A model generated the notes under the pieces. The model was not told where the DNA came from, made no database searches, and saw only the letters and a program-made list of their open reading frames with translations. Shown piece after piece: positions 42,034 through 50,268 of a stretch of 64,000 nt of DNA (positions are counted from its first letter, which is position 1; every line of letters begins with the position of its first letter). The DNA comes from UBA830 sp002295635 (GTDB taxonomy: Bacteria > Pseudomonadota > Alphaproteobacteria > MPNO01 > UBA830), in the NCBI GenBank assembly GCA_002295635.1, contig DBHK01000010.1:1-64000 (forward strand), written 5' to 3'. The position numbers and the translations under genes were made by a program.

Positions 42034-43449
42034 ATGAACGCTATGAGCGTCGTTACACGTTTTGCCCCGTCCCCAACAGGTTTTTTACATATTGGTGGCG
42101 CCCGCACCGCCTTATTTAACTGGCTTTACGCGCGGCACATGGGTGGAAAATACCTTCTTAGGATTGAAGATACCGACCGCCAACGATCGACGCCGGAAGC
42201 AATCGAAGCAGTTCTTGCCGGGTTGGACTGGCTAGGTCTTGGCCCGGACGAAGCACCCGTCTACCAATCTTTGCAAAGAAATAGGCATGTGGAGGTGGCG
42301 TCCCAACTCCTTGATAACGGGCATGCATATCGTTGCTATTGCACTCCGGAAGAGCTCGCTCGGATGCGCGAAAAAGCAAAGGAGGAAAAGCGGTCAATAC
42401 GATATGACGGAACATGGCGTGATCGCGATCCAGCAGACGCACCTGACGATATTAATCCTGTTATCAGACTCCGTGCCCCGCAGGAGGGCGAAACCATCAT
42501 CCAAGACGCCGTCCAAGGCTCAGTAACCATCGCTAACACTGAGTTAGATGATTTAATTATGCTCCGCGCCGATGGAAGCCCGACTTATATGCTTTCCGTT
42601 GTCGTGGACGACCACGATATGGGTGTTACGCATGCTATAAGAGGTGACGATCACCTAACTAATGCGTTCCGTCAAACGCAGATATTTCAGGCTATGGGGT
42701 GGCGAGCCCCGGTATACGCCCATATTCCCCTGATCCACGGCCCAGATGGCGCGAAACTATCCAAACGTCACGGAGCTCTTGGTGTCGGCGCGTATAAAGA
42801 TATGGGCTACTTACCGGAAGCGGTATTGAATTATCTGTGCCGACTTGGTTGGAGCCACGGGGATGACGAATTCTTCGAGATGGACAAGGCGGTCTCATGG
42901 TTTGATATTGCGGATATTAACAAAGGGGCCTCCCGGTTGGACTTTGAAAAGTTAGCTAACTTGAATGCCAAATATATTGCTGCCAGCTCAACCGAACGGC
43001 TATTAACCCTAATCACACCCGGTATTGAAAAGAAGATGAAGAAACCGCTTGATGACGACACTAGACGTCGTCTATCGGAGGGGATGGATTCATTAAAGCC
43101 GCGTGCACAGTTGATCTCTCAACTTGCTGATAAGTCAATGTTTTATTGCTTGCGTCGACCCCTAGAATACTCTGAAAAAGCCGCCAGACTGCTGGATGAG
43201 GACGGCAGGTCCCGCCTTTCAGTCTTGGAGACTAAATTCGCAGCTCTAGACAACTGGACAGCGGATGCCCTCGAAAATTTAGTCAAATCGCACATTGAAG
43301 GCAGTGGGGGAAAGCTCAGCGAAATCGCACAGCCACTAAGAGCCGCATTAACAGGTACAACGGAGTCGCCGGGTATATTCGAAGTTGCCACAGTTCTTGG
43401 GAAAGACGAGACGATCGGACGTATTAGAGATGCAATTGACCAAGCCTAA
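42034..43449 (+). CDS. gltX: Glutamate--tRNA ligase
   Basis: A 471-residue class I aminoacyl-tRNA synthetase. The HIGH-type motif is FLHIGGAR (His19) and the KMSKS-type motif is KLSKRHG around residue 245, followed by the anticodon-binding helical domain. Alphaproteobacteria usually have two GltX-type enzymes, one charging tRNA-Gln as well, with GatCAB. Which this is cannot be told here. Starts at 42034 and 42043 are both ATG in frame. Confidence 0.96.
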   Translation: MNAMSVVTRFAPSPTGFLHIGGARTALFNWLYARHMGGKYLLRIEDTDRQRSTPEAIEAVLAGLDWLGLGPDEAPVYQSLQRNRHVEVASQLLDNGHAYRCYCTPEELARMREKAKEEKRSIRYDGTWRDRDPADAPDDINPVIRLRAPQEGETIIQDAVQGSVTIANTELDDLIMLRADGSPTYMLSVVVDDHDMGVTHAIRGDDHLTNAFRQTQIFQAMGWRAPVYAHIPLIHGPDGAKLSKRHGALGVGAYKDMGYLPEAVLNYLCRLGWSHGDDEFFEMDKAVSWFDIADINKGASRLDFEKLANLNAKYIAASSTERLLTLITPGIEKKMKKPLDDDTRRRLSEGMDSLKPRAQLISQLADKSMFYCLRRPLEYSEKAARLLDEDGRSRLSVLETKFAALDNWTADALENLVKSHIEGSGGKLSEIAQPLRAALTGTTESPGIFEVATVLGKDETIGRIRDAIDQA

Positions 43450-43573
43450 ATCAATTGTGCGGTGCACCGTTTGATTAAACGGGCCAAAAGAGCTATTTAT
43501 CTGCCAGAAATCGGTAATGCCTTTGGTTGGATCGCCGAACAACACCTTAAATTGACGTAAGGGATAAACTTAC

Positions 43574-44893
43574 ATGAGTCAGGACGCTGGCAGCAACGCT
43601 CCAAAGGAAAGTGTAACGCTGATCGACCACTCTACAGGTAAAGAGTTGAATCTGCCGCTTCTGGAAGGTTCGGTCGGACCCAAGGTCATAGATATTCGTA
43701 AGCTATACGCCGAACTGGATTACTTCACGTTCGATCCAGGTTTTATGGCAACTGGAAGCTGTGATTCCAAGATCACCTATATCGACGGAGATGAGGGCGT
43801 CCTCCTCTATCGTGGATACCGAATTGAAGATCTTGCCAAGAACTGTGATTTTCCTGAGGTTTCTTACCTGCTTCTAAAAGGAGAACTGCCTGATTACAAT
43901 CAGAAAGAAAAGTTCGTGCACGACATTACCTATCATACGATGGTTCACGAACAACTTCATAAGTTTTACGACGGTTTCCGCCGCGACGCCCATCCAATGG
44001 CTATAATGTGCGGAGTCGTCGGCGGTTTGGCCGCTTTCTATCACGACTCCACCGATATTTCCGATCCTCGACAGCGGGAAATAGCGTCATACCGATTGAT
44101 AGCGAAGATGCCGACCATAGCAGCGTGGGCGTTTAAATATGCGCTGGGCCAACCTTTCATGTACCCGCGCAACGATCTTTCATACGCGGCTGACTTCATC
44201 CAGATGATGTTCGCGACTCCTTGTGAGGAATATGCAGTTAGTCCCACAATCGAACGCGCAATGGACCGGATTTTAACCTTACACGCTGATCATGAACAGA
44301 ATGCTTCTACTTCGACGGTGCGACTTGCGGGATCTTCGGGCGCCAACCCGTTCGCCTGTATAGCAGCGGGAATAGCCAGCCTTTGGGGTCCCGCCCATGG
44401 CGGAGCGAACGAGGCGGTCCTAAAAATGCTTAACGAAATAGGTGACGTAAAAAATATTCCTGAATACGTGAAAAGGGCGAAGGATAAAGATGATCCGTTC
44501 CGACTGATGGGATTTGGTCACCGTGTTTATAAGAACTTCGATCCTCGCGCGACTCTTATGCGCGAAACATGCCACGAGGTCCTTTCAGAGTTAGGAATCA
44601 AAGATGAACCGCTACTCGAGCTAGCTATGGAACTAGAAAAAATCGCGCTAGAGGATGAGTATTTCGTTGAGCGAAAGCTCTACCCGAATGTGGACTTCTA
44701 TTCCGGAATCATATTAAAGGCTATTGGCATTCCTGAAACCATGTTCACTGTATTGTTCGCCGTGGCACGCACAGTTGGCTGGGTATCACAGTGGAACGAA
44801 ATGATCGAAGACCCCGGTCAGAAAATTGGTAGGCCTCGGCAATTGTACATTGGCTCAACCGAACGCAGTTTCGTCGAACTGTCCCAGCGTTAA
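43574..44893 (+). CDS. gltA: Citrate synthase
   Basis: A 439-residue type II (hexameric, NADH-sensitive class) citrate synthase, the first enzyme of the TCA cycle. It has the N-terminal beta-rich start with FTFDPGFMATGSCDSKITYIDG-like sequence, the catalytic histidine regions HADHEQNAS and WGPAHGGANEA, and FGHRVYKNFDPRA. It follows gltX by 124 bases, a conserved pair. A small hairpin GTAAG/CTTAC lies directly before its ATG. Confidence 0.97.
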   Translation: MSQDAGSNAPKESVTLIDHSTGKELNLPLLEGSVGPKVIDIRKLYAELDYFTFDPGFMATGSCDSKITYIDGDEGVLLYRGYRIEDLAKNCDFPEVSYLLLKGELPDYNQKEKFVHDITYHTMVHEQLHKFYDGFRRDAHPMAIMCGVVGGLAAFYHDSTDISDPRQREIASYRLIAKMPTIAAWAFKYALGQPFMYPRNDLSYAADFIQMMFATPCEEYAVSPTIERAMDRILTLHADHEQNASTSTVRLAGSSGANPFACIAAGIASLWGPAHGGANEAVLKMLNEIGDVKNIPEYVKRAKDKDDPFRLMGFGHRVYKNFDPRATLMRETCHEVLSELGIKDEPLLELAMELEKIALEDEYFVERKLYPNVDFYSGIILKAIGIPETMFTVLFAVARTVGWVSQWNEMIEDPGQKIGRPRQLYIGSTERSFVELSQR

Positions 44894-44939
44894 TTAATTA
44901 AAAACGATATTCTTTGCAGGCTATATCCTTCTCAAAATC

Positions 44940-45347
44940 TCAGGTTTTTTCGATCAGTTCGATCTTATAACCGTCAGGGTCCTCGATGAAGGCGATAACC
45001 GTGGTGCCGTGTTTCATTGGTCCGGGCGGTCGGGGAATACTGACACCATCTTTTTTCATTTGATCGCATACCGCGTAGATGTCTGGTACAGCCACTGCAA
45101 GATGCCCGAATCCGGAACCGTGGGTATAGTGCTCTTCCTGATCCCAATTATAGGTCAGCTCAAGAACCGTATGATCGCTCTCATCACCGTATCCCATAAA
45201 GATGTTGGTAAATTTTCCGCCCGGAAAGTCTTTATTGCGCAATACTCTCATTCCTAGGTGCCTGGAATAGAAATCTATCGATTTCTGAGCATCTTTCACG
45301 CGTATCATTGTGTGCAATAATCGGAATACACCCTTTCCCGAAGTCAT
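44940..45347 (-). CDS. gloA: Lactoylglutathione lyase (glyoxalase I)
   Basis: A 135-residue enzyme that isomerises the methylglyoxal-glutathione adduct. All four metal ligands are present: His12, Glu63, His82 and Glu130, matching the Ni-type bacterial enzyme. The ATG overlaps the lpxB stop as ATGA, so it is co-translated as the last gene of the lipid A operon, an unusual place for it. It converges with gltA across 46 bases. Confidence 0.95.
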   Translation of the reverse strand: MTSGKGVFRLLHTMIRVKDAQKSIDFYSRHLGMRVLRNKDFPGGKFTNIFMGYGDESDHTVLELTYNWDQEEHYTHGSGFGHLAVAVPDIYAVCDQMKKDGVSIPRPPGPMKHGTTVIAFIEDPDGYKIELIEKT

Positions 45348-46540
45348 GAAACAATGTCTCCTTGCCTTTCACGTTCGCGCAGAATGGACAATACAACATC
45401 CGCGGCAGTTCCGCTCGGAGTACCGCTTGTTGGCCTCAATCTCTTAAGCGCATCTTCTGTCAACGTTTGCTGGTGTTCAAGAGCGTGCCCGCCAACGATC
45501 AGCCCTATGACCGCATCCCCAATTAGATTCGGGATACATTTATCCTGTATGAACTCCGGCACCACTTCTTGATCGAGGAGAATATTCAATAGGTTCGCAT
45601 ACTTTTGGTTCACACCATGGAGGATTTTCACGACCGCAACTGTCAAAGCGTTCATGCGGTAGGCGACCACATGTGGAACTCGAGCCATCGCCAATTCTAG
45701 AGAAACAGTGCCAGACGCGGCCATTGCAACATTCGAGGCTGCAAACGCGTTACATTTACCTTCGACGGTGCCAACAACGATTGTCCTACCCGGCCATTTC
45801 TTTGTTTCCCTCGTAACGGTATCTCTTAAATATGAAACGGTTGGAAACAGGTAAACCGTCTCAGGATATTGATCAGTAATCCGATGCGACGCCGATCTAA
45901 AAACTGGTATTAACTTCCGTAATTCACCTCTGCGACTTCCGGGTAGAATAGAGACAACATTAGTTTCTTCGTCAATAAAATTGGCCTTACGGAACGCGGA
46001 GCCGGCGCCTTGGCCGGCGTTACCCTCCAATACCGGGTGTCCCACAAAGGTCGTATCAAGCCCCTCCGTTTCAAAGAATGGTGGCTCAAAAGGCATCAAT
46101 GCCATCAGATGATCCAGTTCTCTGGCGAATTTCTTCGCGCGGTTTGGACGCCATGCCCAGACAGAGGGAGCAACATAGTGCACTTTGGGTATTTTACTGT
46201 TCGTGAGGCCTTTCCAGACTTCGTAGCAAAAACCTGGGGCGTCGATAGAGACTACGACATCGGGACAATCAGCCAATATCCGCGATACTGTTTCACGGGC
46301 GCGCCGCTTGATCAGCGGCAATCTAGGAACGATTTCTATGAGTCCCATCACCGCGATATCGGAAATCGAGAAAAGGCTTTGGAGACCTTCGTTCGCCATT
46401 TCCTCACCACCGATGCCCTCGATACGAATATTCCCGTTAGTTCGCTGTTTAAGGGAGTGGACCAAACGGGCACCCAATAGGTCACCGGAAGGCTCGCCAG
46501 CAATCAACCAAACAAATGGATTTTCATGGCCATTTGGCAT
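45344..46540 (-). CDS. lpxB: Lipid-A-disaccharide synthase
   Basis: A 398-residue GT-B glycosyltransferase that joins UDP-diacylglucosamine and lipid X. It has the N-terminal IAGEPSGDLLGARLV, VHYVAPSVWAWRPNRAKK and SILPGSRRGELRKLIP motifs. It acts at the inner membrane. It lies behind lpxI and overlaps gloA. Confidence 0.96.
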   Translation of the reverse strand: MPNGHENPFVWLIAGEPSGDLLGARLVHSLKQRTNGNIRIEGIGGEEMANEGLQSLFSISDIAVMGLIEIVPRLPLIKRRARETVSRILADCPDVVVSIDAPGFCYEVWKGLTNSKIPKVHYVAPSVWAWRPNRAKKFARELDHLMALMPFEPPFFETEGLDTTFVGHPVLEGNAGQGAGSAFRKANFIDEETNVVSILPGSRRGELRKLIPVFRSASHRITDQYPETVYLFPTVSYLRDTVTRETKKWPGRTIVVGTVEGKCNAFAASNVAMAASGTVSLELAMARVPHVVAYRMNALTVAVVKILHGVNQKYANLLNILLDQEVVPEFIQDKCIPNLIGDAVIGLIVGGHALEHQQTLTEDALKRLRPTSGTPSGTAADVVLSILRERERQGDIVS

Positions 46541-46551
46541 TCAGGGCCTTC

Positions 46552-47376
46552 TCAGGAATCCGGCGTCGCGCCGAACAGATATATACCGGCCGCATCAGCT
46601 ACACGTACCATTTCGGTACGTTCCACCACCAGGGTACGGCCGGCTTCGATAGCGATACCCCGCAGACCAGCATCCGCGACACATTTTACAGTGGAAGGCC
46701 CAACCGCTGGCAAATCTATCCGCGGATTCTGGTTAGGTTTAGCCGCTTTCACCAACACCCCGCCGGGCAAATCTGAACTTACGAATTCAGCACAGCGGGC
46801 GATCATACGGTCTGTTCCCTCAGCACCTTCTACACCAATGACAAATCCATTCTGGACAATTGCCGCCTGGCCGATGTCCAACCTTCCAATTTCCCGCACC
46901 ACCTCCATGCACCGGCGGATATCAGAAAGATCGTCATCCGTCGGGATTAACTTTCCATAATATCCTGAAGTCGCTAACAAATCTTGTAAGATCTCCTCGG
47001 GGCCCACGACATTAAAACCTTCCGCCTCTTCGAGTTCTCTGACTACGGCAGAGAGAATAGTATCATCTCCAAGCATTCGGGTCCCTACCTTGGCCACGAA
47101 CCTTGCTGAGCGCACATCCTTCATTAATTCCAGTAAGCTGGGCCGCGGTATTTTTCCAACGAGAACAAGGTCTTTGATACCCTCCCGGCGGGCACCAGCT
47201 AACGCGGTGCTAATCGACGACATCTTTATCCAATCAACGGGTGCGTCCCCGATAACGGCTCGCTCCGCGCTACCTTCGAACGCGAGAACGAAAAAATCCC
47301 TACCAATTTCTCGGCAGGCGGCAATTACTTGGCCGGGGAGTGCGCCAGCGCCGGCTATAATACCTAGCTTAGACAC
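46552..47376 (-). CDS. lpxI: UDP-2,3-diacylglucosamine pyrophosphatase LpxI
   Basis: A 274-residue LpxI, the alphaproteobacterial replacement for LpxH, hydrolysing UDP-diacylglucosamine to lipid X. It begins KLGIIAGAGALPGQVI and has the conserved LVGKIPRPSL and GVEGAEGTDRMI motifs. I chose a GTG at 47376, preceded by GGAG and overlapping the lpxA end by 8 bases, over an upstream in-frame ATG. Its place between lpxA and lpxB completes the pathway order. Confidence 0.95.
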   Translation of the reverse strand: MSKLGIIAGAGALPGQVIAACREIGRDFFVLAFEGSAERAVIGDAPVDWIKMSSISTALAGARREGIKDLVLVGKIPRPSLLELMKDVRSARFVAKVGTRMLGDDTILSAVVRELEEAEGFNVVGPEEILQDLLATSGYYGKLIPTDDDLSDIRRCMEVVREIGRLDIGQAAIVQNGFVIGVEGAEGTDRMIARCAEFVSSDLPGGVLVKAAKPNQNPRIDLPAVGPSTVKCVADAGLRGIAIEAGRTLVVERTEMVRVADAAGIYLFGATPDS

Positions 47377-48169
47377 CTTGCTCCGCTTTTGGTTGGCAGA
47401 TCGCCCGGCTCGAGTCGGAACGGATAAAATTAACAATTTCCATTATAGCCTCATGCTCTGAGAAGCTTTCGACAACATCCTCTAGGCGCTCTGACATCGT
47501 CCCCTCTTCCGCGAACATAAGACGATAGGCCTTGCGTAATGCCGATATATCAGACCTCGAAAAACCCCGTCGTTTAAGGCCTACGATATTAAGCCCGCTT
47601 AGTCGCGCTCGATCACCCATAACTGACCCATAGGGTATAACGTCATTTTCGACACCGGACATTCCTCCGACCATCGCATGACGGCCTATACGACAGAATT
47701 GATGGACTGCCGAAAGGCCGCCAATAATTGCATAATTATTTACGGTGACATGCCCCGCAAGCGTCGCGTTATTTGCCATGATAACGTGATTACCGACCTG
47801 ACAGTCGTGCGCTACGTGAGAACTCATCATAAAGAGGCAATTGTTTCCAATGGTGGTGACCATCCCGCCACCTTCAGTGCCAGGATTTACTGTCACATGC
47901 TCACGAAAGATGTTGTTGGCTCCAATCACCAGCGTAGAGGGTTCCCCGTGGTATTTCATATCTTGCGGATGGGAACCGATGGATGCGAAGGGATATACCC
48001 TGCAATTAGGGCCAATCTGTGTCCGACCATCCAAAACAACATGGGATAAGATCTCGCAACCATCACCCAACTCTACATCCCTATGGATAATGCAATACGG
48101 ACCAATAGAAACCCCTTCACCGAGTTTGGTTCCGGGATCGACAATTGCTGTTGGATGAATATCGGTCAT
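47369..48169 (-). CDS. lpxA: UDP-N-acetylglucosamine acyltransferase LpxA
   Basis: A 266-residue left-handed beta-helix acyltransferase for the first step of lipid A synthesis. Hexapeptide repeats fill residues 1-190, with the catalytic histidine in SSHVAHDCQVG and the IGGLSAVHQFCRIG loop. The C-terminal helices begin RGFSRSDISALRKAYR. It lies 6 bases after fabZ. Confidence 0.97.
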   Translation of the reverse strand: MTDIHPTAIVDPGTKLGEGVSIGPYCIIHRDVELGDGCEILSHVVLDGRTQIGPNCRVYPFASIGSHPQDMKYHGEPSTLVIGANNIFREHVTVNPGTEGGGMVTTIGNNCLFMMSSHVAHDCQVGNHVIMANNATLAGHVTVNNYAIIGGLSAVHQFCRIGRHAMVGGMSGVENDVIPYGSVMGDRARLSGLNIVGLKRRGFSRSDISALRKAYRLMFAEEGTMSERLEDVVESFSEHEAIMEIVNFIRSDSSRAICQPKAEQGV

Positions 48170-48175
48170 ATGGAT

Positions 48176-48646
48176 TCAATCGTTCATGATCATGGCTGCG
48201 TATGTCGCTTCTGCAACTATCTTATTATCGACTTTGGCTTCTCCATTGAATTTCCATACATTTCCTCGGCTGCGGAGCTTCGTAACCTCAACACGGAGCT
48301 GATCTCCGGGTTCTACCGGTTTCCTGAATCGTGCTCCGTCAACCGACATGAAATAAACCAGCTTACCCTCCGCTTCCGTTCCAAGTGTATTAACTACAAA
48401 AACTGCCGCCGTCTGCGCCATGGCCTCAATTATGAGTACACCCGGCATGACAGGTCTCTCCGGAAAATGACCAGCGAAGAAAGGTTCATTGATGGTGACG
48501 TTTTTCACACCTGTCGCTTTAACGCCTGGAACGATGTCGACAACGCGATCGATCATTAAAAACGGGTAGCGATGCGGGATCATCTCCATGATACGATGAA
48601 CATCGATCTCGCCCACGACGGTGGAACTGGTTTCCGACGTGTCCAT
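48176..48646 (-). CDS. fabZ: 3-hydroxyacyl-ACP dehydratase FabZ
   Basis: A 156-residue hot-dog-fold dehydratase of fatty acid elongation. The catalytic His and Glu are in FFAGHFPERPVMPGVLIIEA. It competes with LpxA/LpxD for hydroxyacyl-ACP, which explains the shared operon. It starts one base after the lpxD stop codon. Confidence 0.97.
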   Translation of the reverse strand: MDTSETSSTVVGEIDVHRIMEMIPHRYPFLMIDRVVDIVPGVKATGVKNVTINEPFFAGHFPERPVMPGVLIIEAMAQTAAVFVVNTLGTEAEGKLVYFMSVDGARFRKPVEPGDQLRVEVTKLRSRGNVWKFNGEAKVDNKIVAEATYAAMIMND

Positions 48647-49675
48647 TTACCTTTCCTTCTTTTGAACCAAACGCGAGAGCGCCGCTATCTGGCGAAAAAA
48701 CTGCTTCATTGGCACAGCGGGGCTTCCCGCCACCGTATCACCCGCTTGAATATTGCGCATAACACCCGAGCAAGCTGCTATTCGGGCCCCATTTTCGACC
48801 TTCAAATGGCCTGAAATCGCTGTTTGCCCGCCGATTTGAACACCATCACCAATCTTTGTACTTCCTGCGATTCCGACTTGGGCAACAACAACACAAAATT
48901 GGCCGATCTCCACGTTGTGCCCGATCTGTACAAGATTATCAATCCTCGTCCCCGAACCGATCACCGTATCAGGCACCGCTCCCCGATCGATTGTTGTATT
49001 AGCACCGATTTCAACAGCATCGCCAATAATAACGCGACCGACTTGGGGAACACTTAACGGACCATCCGACGCCACGGCAAAACCAAACCCTGGCTCCCCA
49101 ATACGCGCTCCGGCATAAATCACCACATCATCACCAATGACCGAAAAACGTATACTGGCATTTGGCCCAATACGACAGTTCTTACCAATGCTCACGCCGC
49201 TTCCGATATAGGCGTTTGCCGCGATGTAACAGTTAGAGCCAATCTGCGCATTTGGACCGACGACCGCTCCTACTCCAACTATCGTTCCGTTCCCGAGAAT
49301 AGCAGACGGATGGACACGCTCCTCGTCTGACCTCGGGTAATACGTCTCATCCCAATCCGGGTGAAATGCGGTGGCGATCCGCGCATAAGCAAGGTACGGG
49401 TTATCTGATGCAAGGATAGCTGTATCTGCGGGTACCAAATCCAAATTATTCACCCGAATGATGCAGCAACCTGCGCGTGTGGTTTGAAGATGTTCTCTGT
49501 ATAGTCTGTTATCCAGAAAACTAACGTCGGTCGCACGAGCATCATGAAGGGCAGCAACATTCTTAAAATTGGCTGATGTTTTCCCCGGACGGACCACCTC
49601 TGCACCCGACAGCGAAGAGAGTTCTTCGATTGAGAACGGTCCACGCGGTGAGAAAAACCGTTTATCGGGTGCCAT
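48647..49675 (-). CDS. lpxD: UDP-3-O-(3-hydroxyacyl)glucosamine N-acyltransferase LpxD
   Basis: A 342-residue trimeric acyltransferase for the third lipid A step. An N-terminal uridine-binding domain (1-110) precedes a long run of hexapeptide repeats, with the catalytic histidine in NLVQIGHNVEIG, and ends in a short helix. It lies between ompH and fabZ in the standard order. Confidence 0.97.
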   Translation of the reverse strand: MAPDKRFFSPRGPFSIEELSSLSGAEVVRPGKTSANFKNVAALHDARATDVSFLDNRLYREHLQTTRAGCCIIRVNNLDLVPADTAILASDNPYLAYARIATAFHPDWDETYYPRSDEERVHPSAILGNGTIVGVGAVVGPNAQIGSNCYIAANAYIGSGVSIGKNCRIGPNASIRFSVIGDDVVIYAGARIGEPGFGFAVASDGPLSVPQVGRVIIGDAVEIGANTTIDRGAVPDTVIGSGTRIDNLVQIGHNVEIGQFCVVVAQVGIAGSTKIGDGVQIGGQTAISGHLKVENGARIAACSGVMRNIQAGDTVAGSPAVPMKQFFRQIAALSRLVQKKER

Positions 49676-49677
49676 CT

Positions 49678-50268
49678 CTATTTCTTACCCTTGGCATCGC
49701 CCTTTCCAACTAGGCTTAGATCTATTTCCACTTTGGGGAGTCGTTCATTCAGGCGTTTCATGATTTCATCTGTGACATCAAGTGATGTTGCTGAAATAAG
49801 CACAAAGCGCTTTTCAATCATAAAATTTAGATTCTTCTCAGTAGCAACCTGTTGGGCGACGACGATAAGATTTTTAAGAATCTCATTCTTCGTATTGTTA
49901 AATGCTCGTTCAAGGGTGCTGCGGCGTCTTTGAACACTTACCTGGGCTTCGCGAGCCTGTGCACTGAATTTCCTTCGCTTCTGTGCAAAGGTCTCGGGTG
50001 CCAAGATAGCCCTCTGACGACTGAGTTCCTGCTCGGACCGTCGAAGACGTTGCTCCTGAGAACTGACCTGTTTCTGGAATTCCTTTCGCATCCGGTCCAC
50101 CGTTGGACGGATACTCAGTGATGCCATCGACTCTCTCATTACTTTTTGTATATCGACAATTCCAATACTTGGCGCGGGCGTCGCCTGCGCCAATGGATTG
50201 GTCGATGTTGCCAGCAGTAAGGCTGCAGCCACCGTCGGAAGAGTGAATAATTTAAGCATTACATTCAT
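49678..50268 (-). CDS. OmpH/Skp family periplasmic chaperone
   Basis: A 196-residue secreted chaperone of unfolded outer-membrane proteins. A signal peptide (about 1-29, LFTLPTVAAALLLATS then LAQA) precedes the family start GIVDIQKVMRES and a long coiled coil (about 55-135). I chose the ATG that shares one base with the bamA stop (TGATG). The place between bamA and lpxD is the classical skp position. Confidence 0.93.
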   Translation of the reverse strand: MNVMLKLFTLPTVAAALLLATSTNPLAQATPAPSIGIVDIQKVMRESMASLSIRPTVDRMRKEFQKQVSSQEQRLRRSEQELSRQRAILAPETFAQKRRKFSAQAREAQVSVQRRRSTLERAFNNTKNEILKNLIVVAQQVATEKNLNFMIEKRFVLISATSLDVTDEIMKRLNERLPKVEIDLSLVGKGDAKGKK

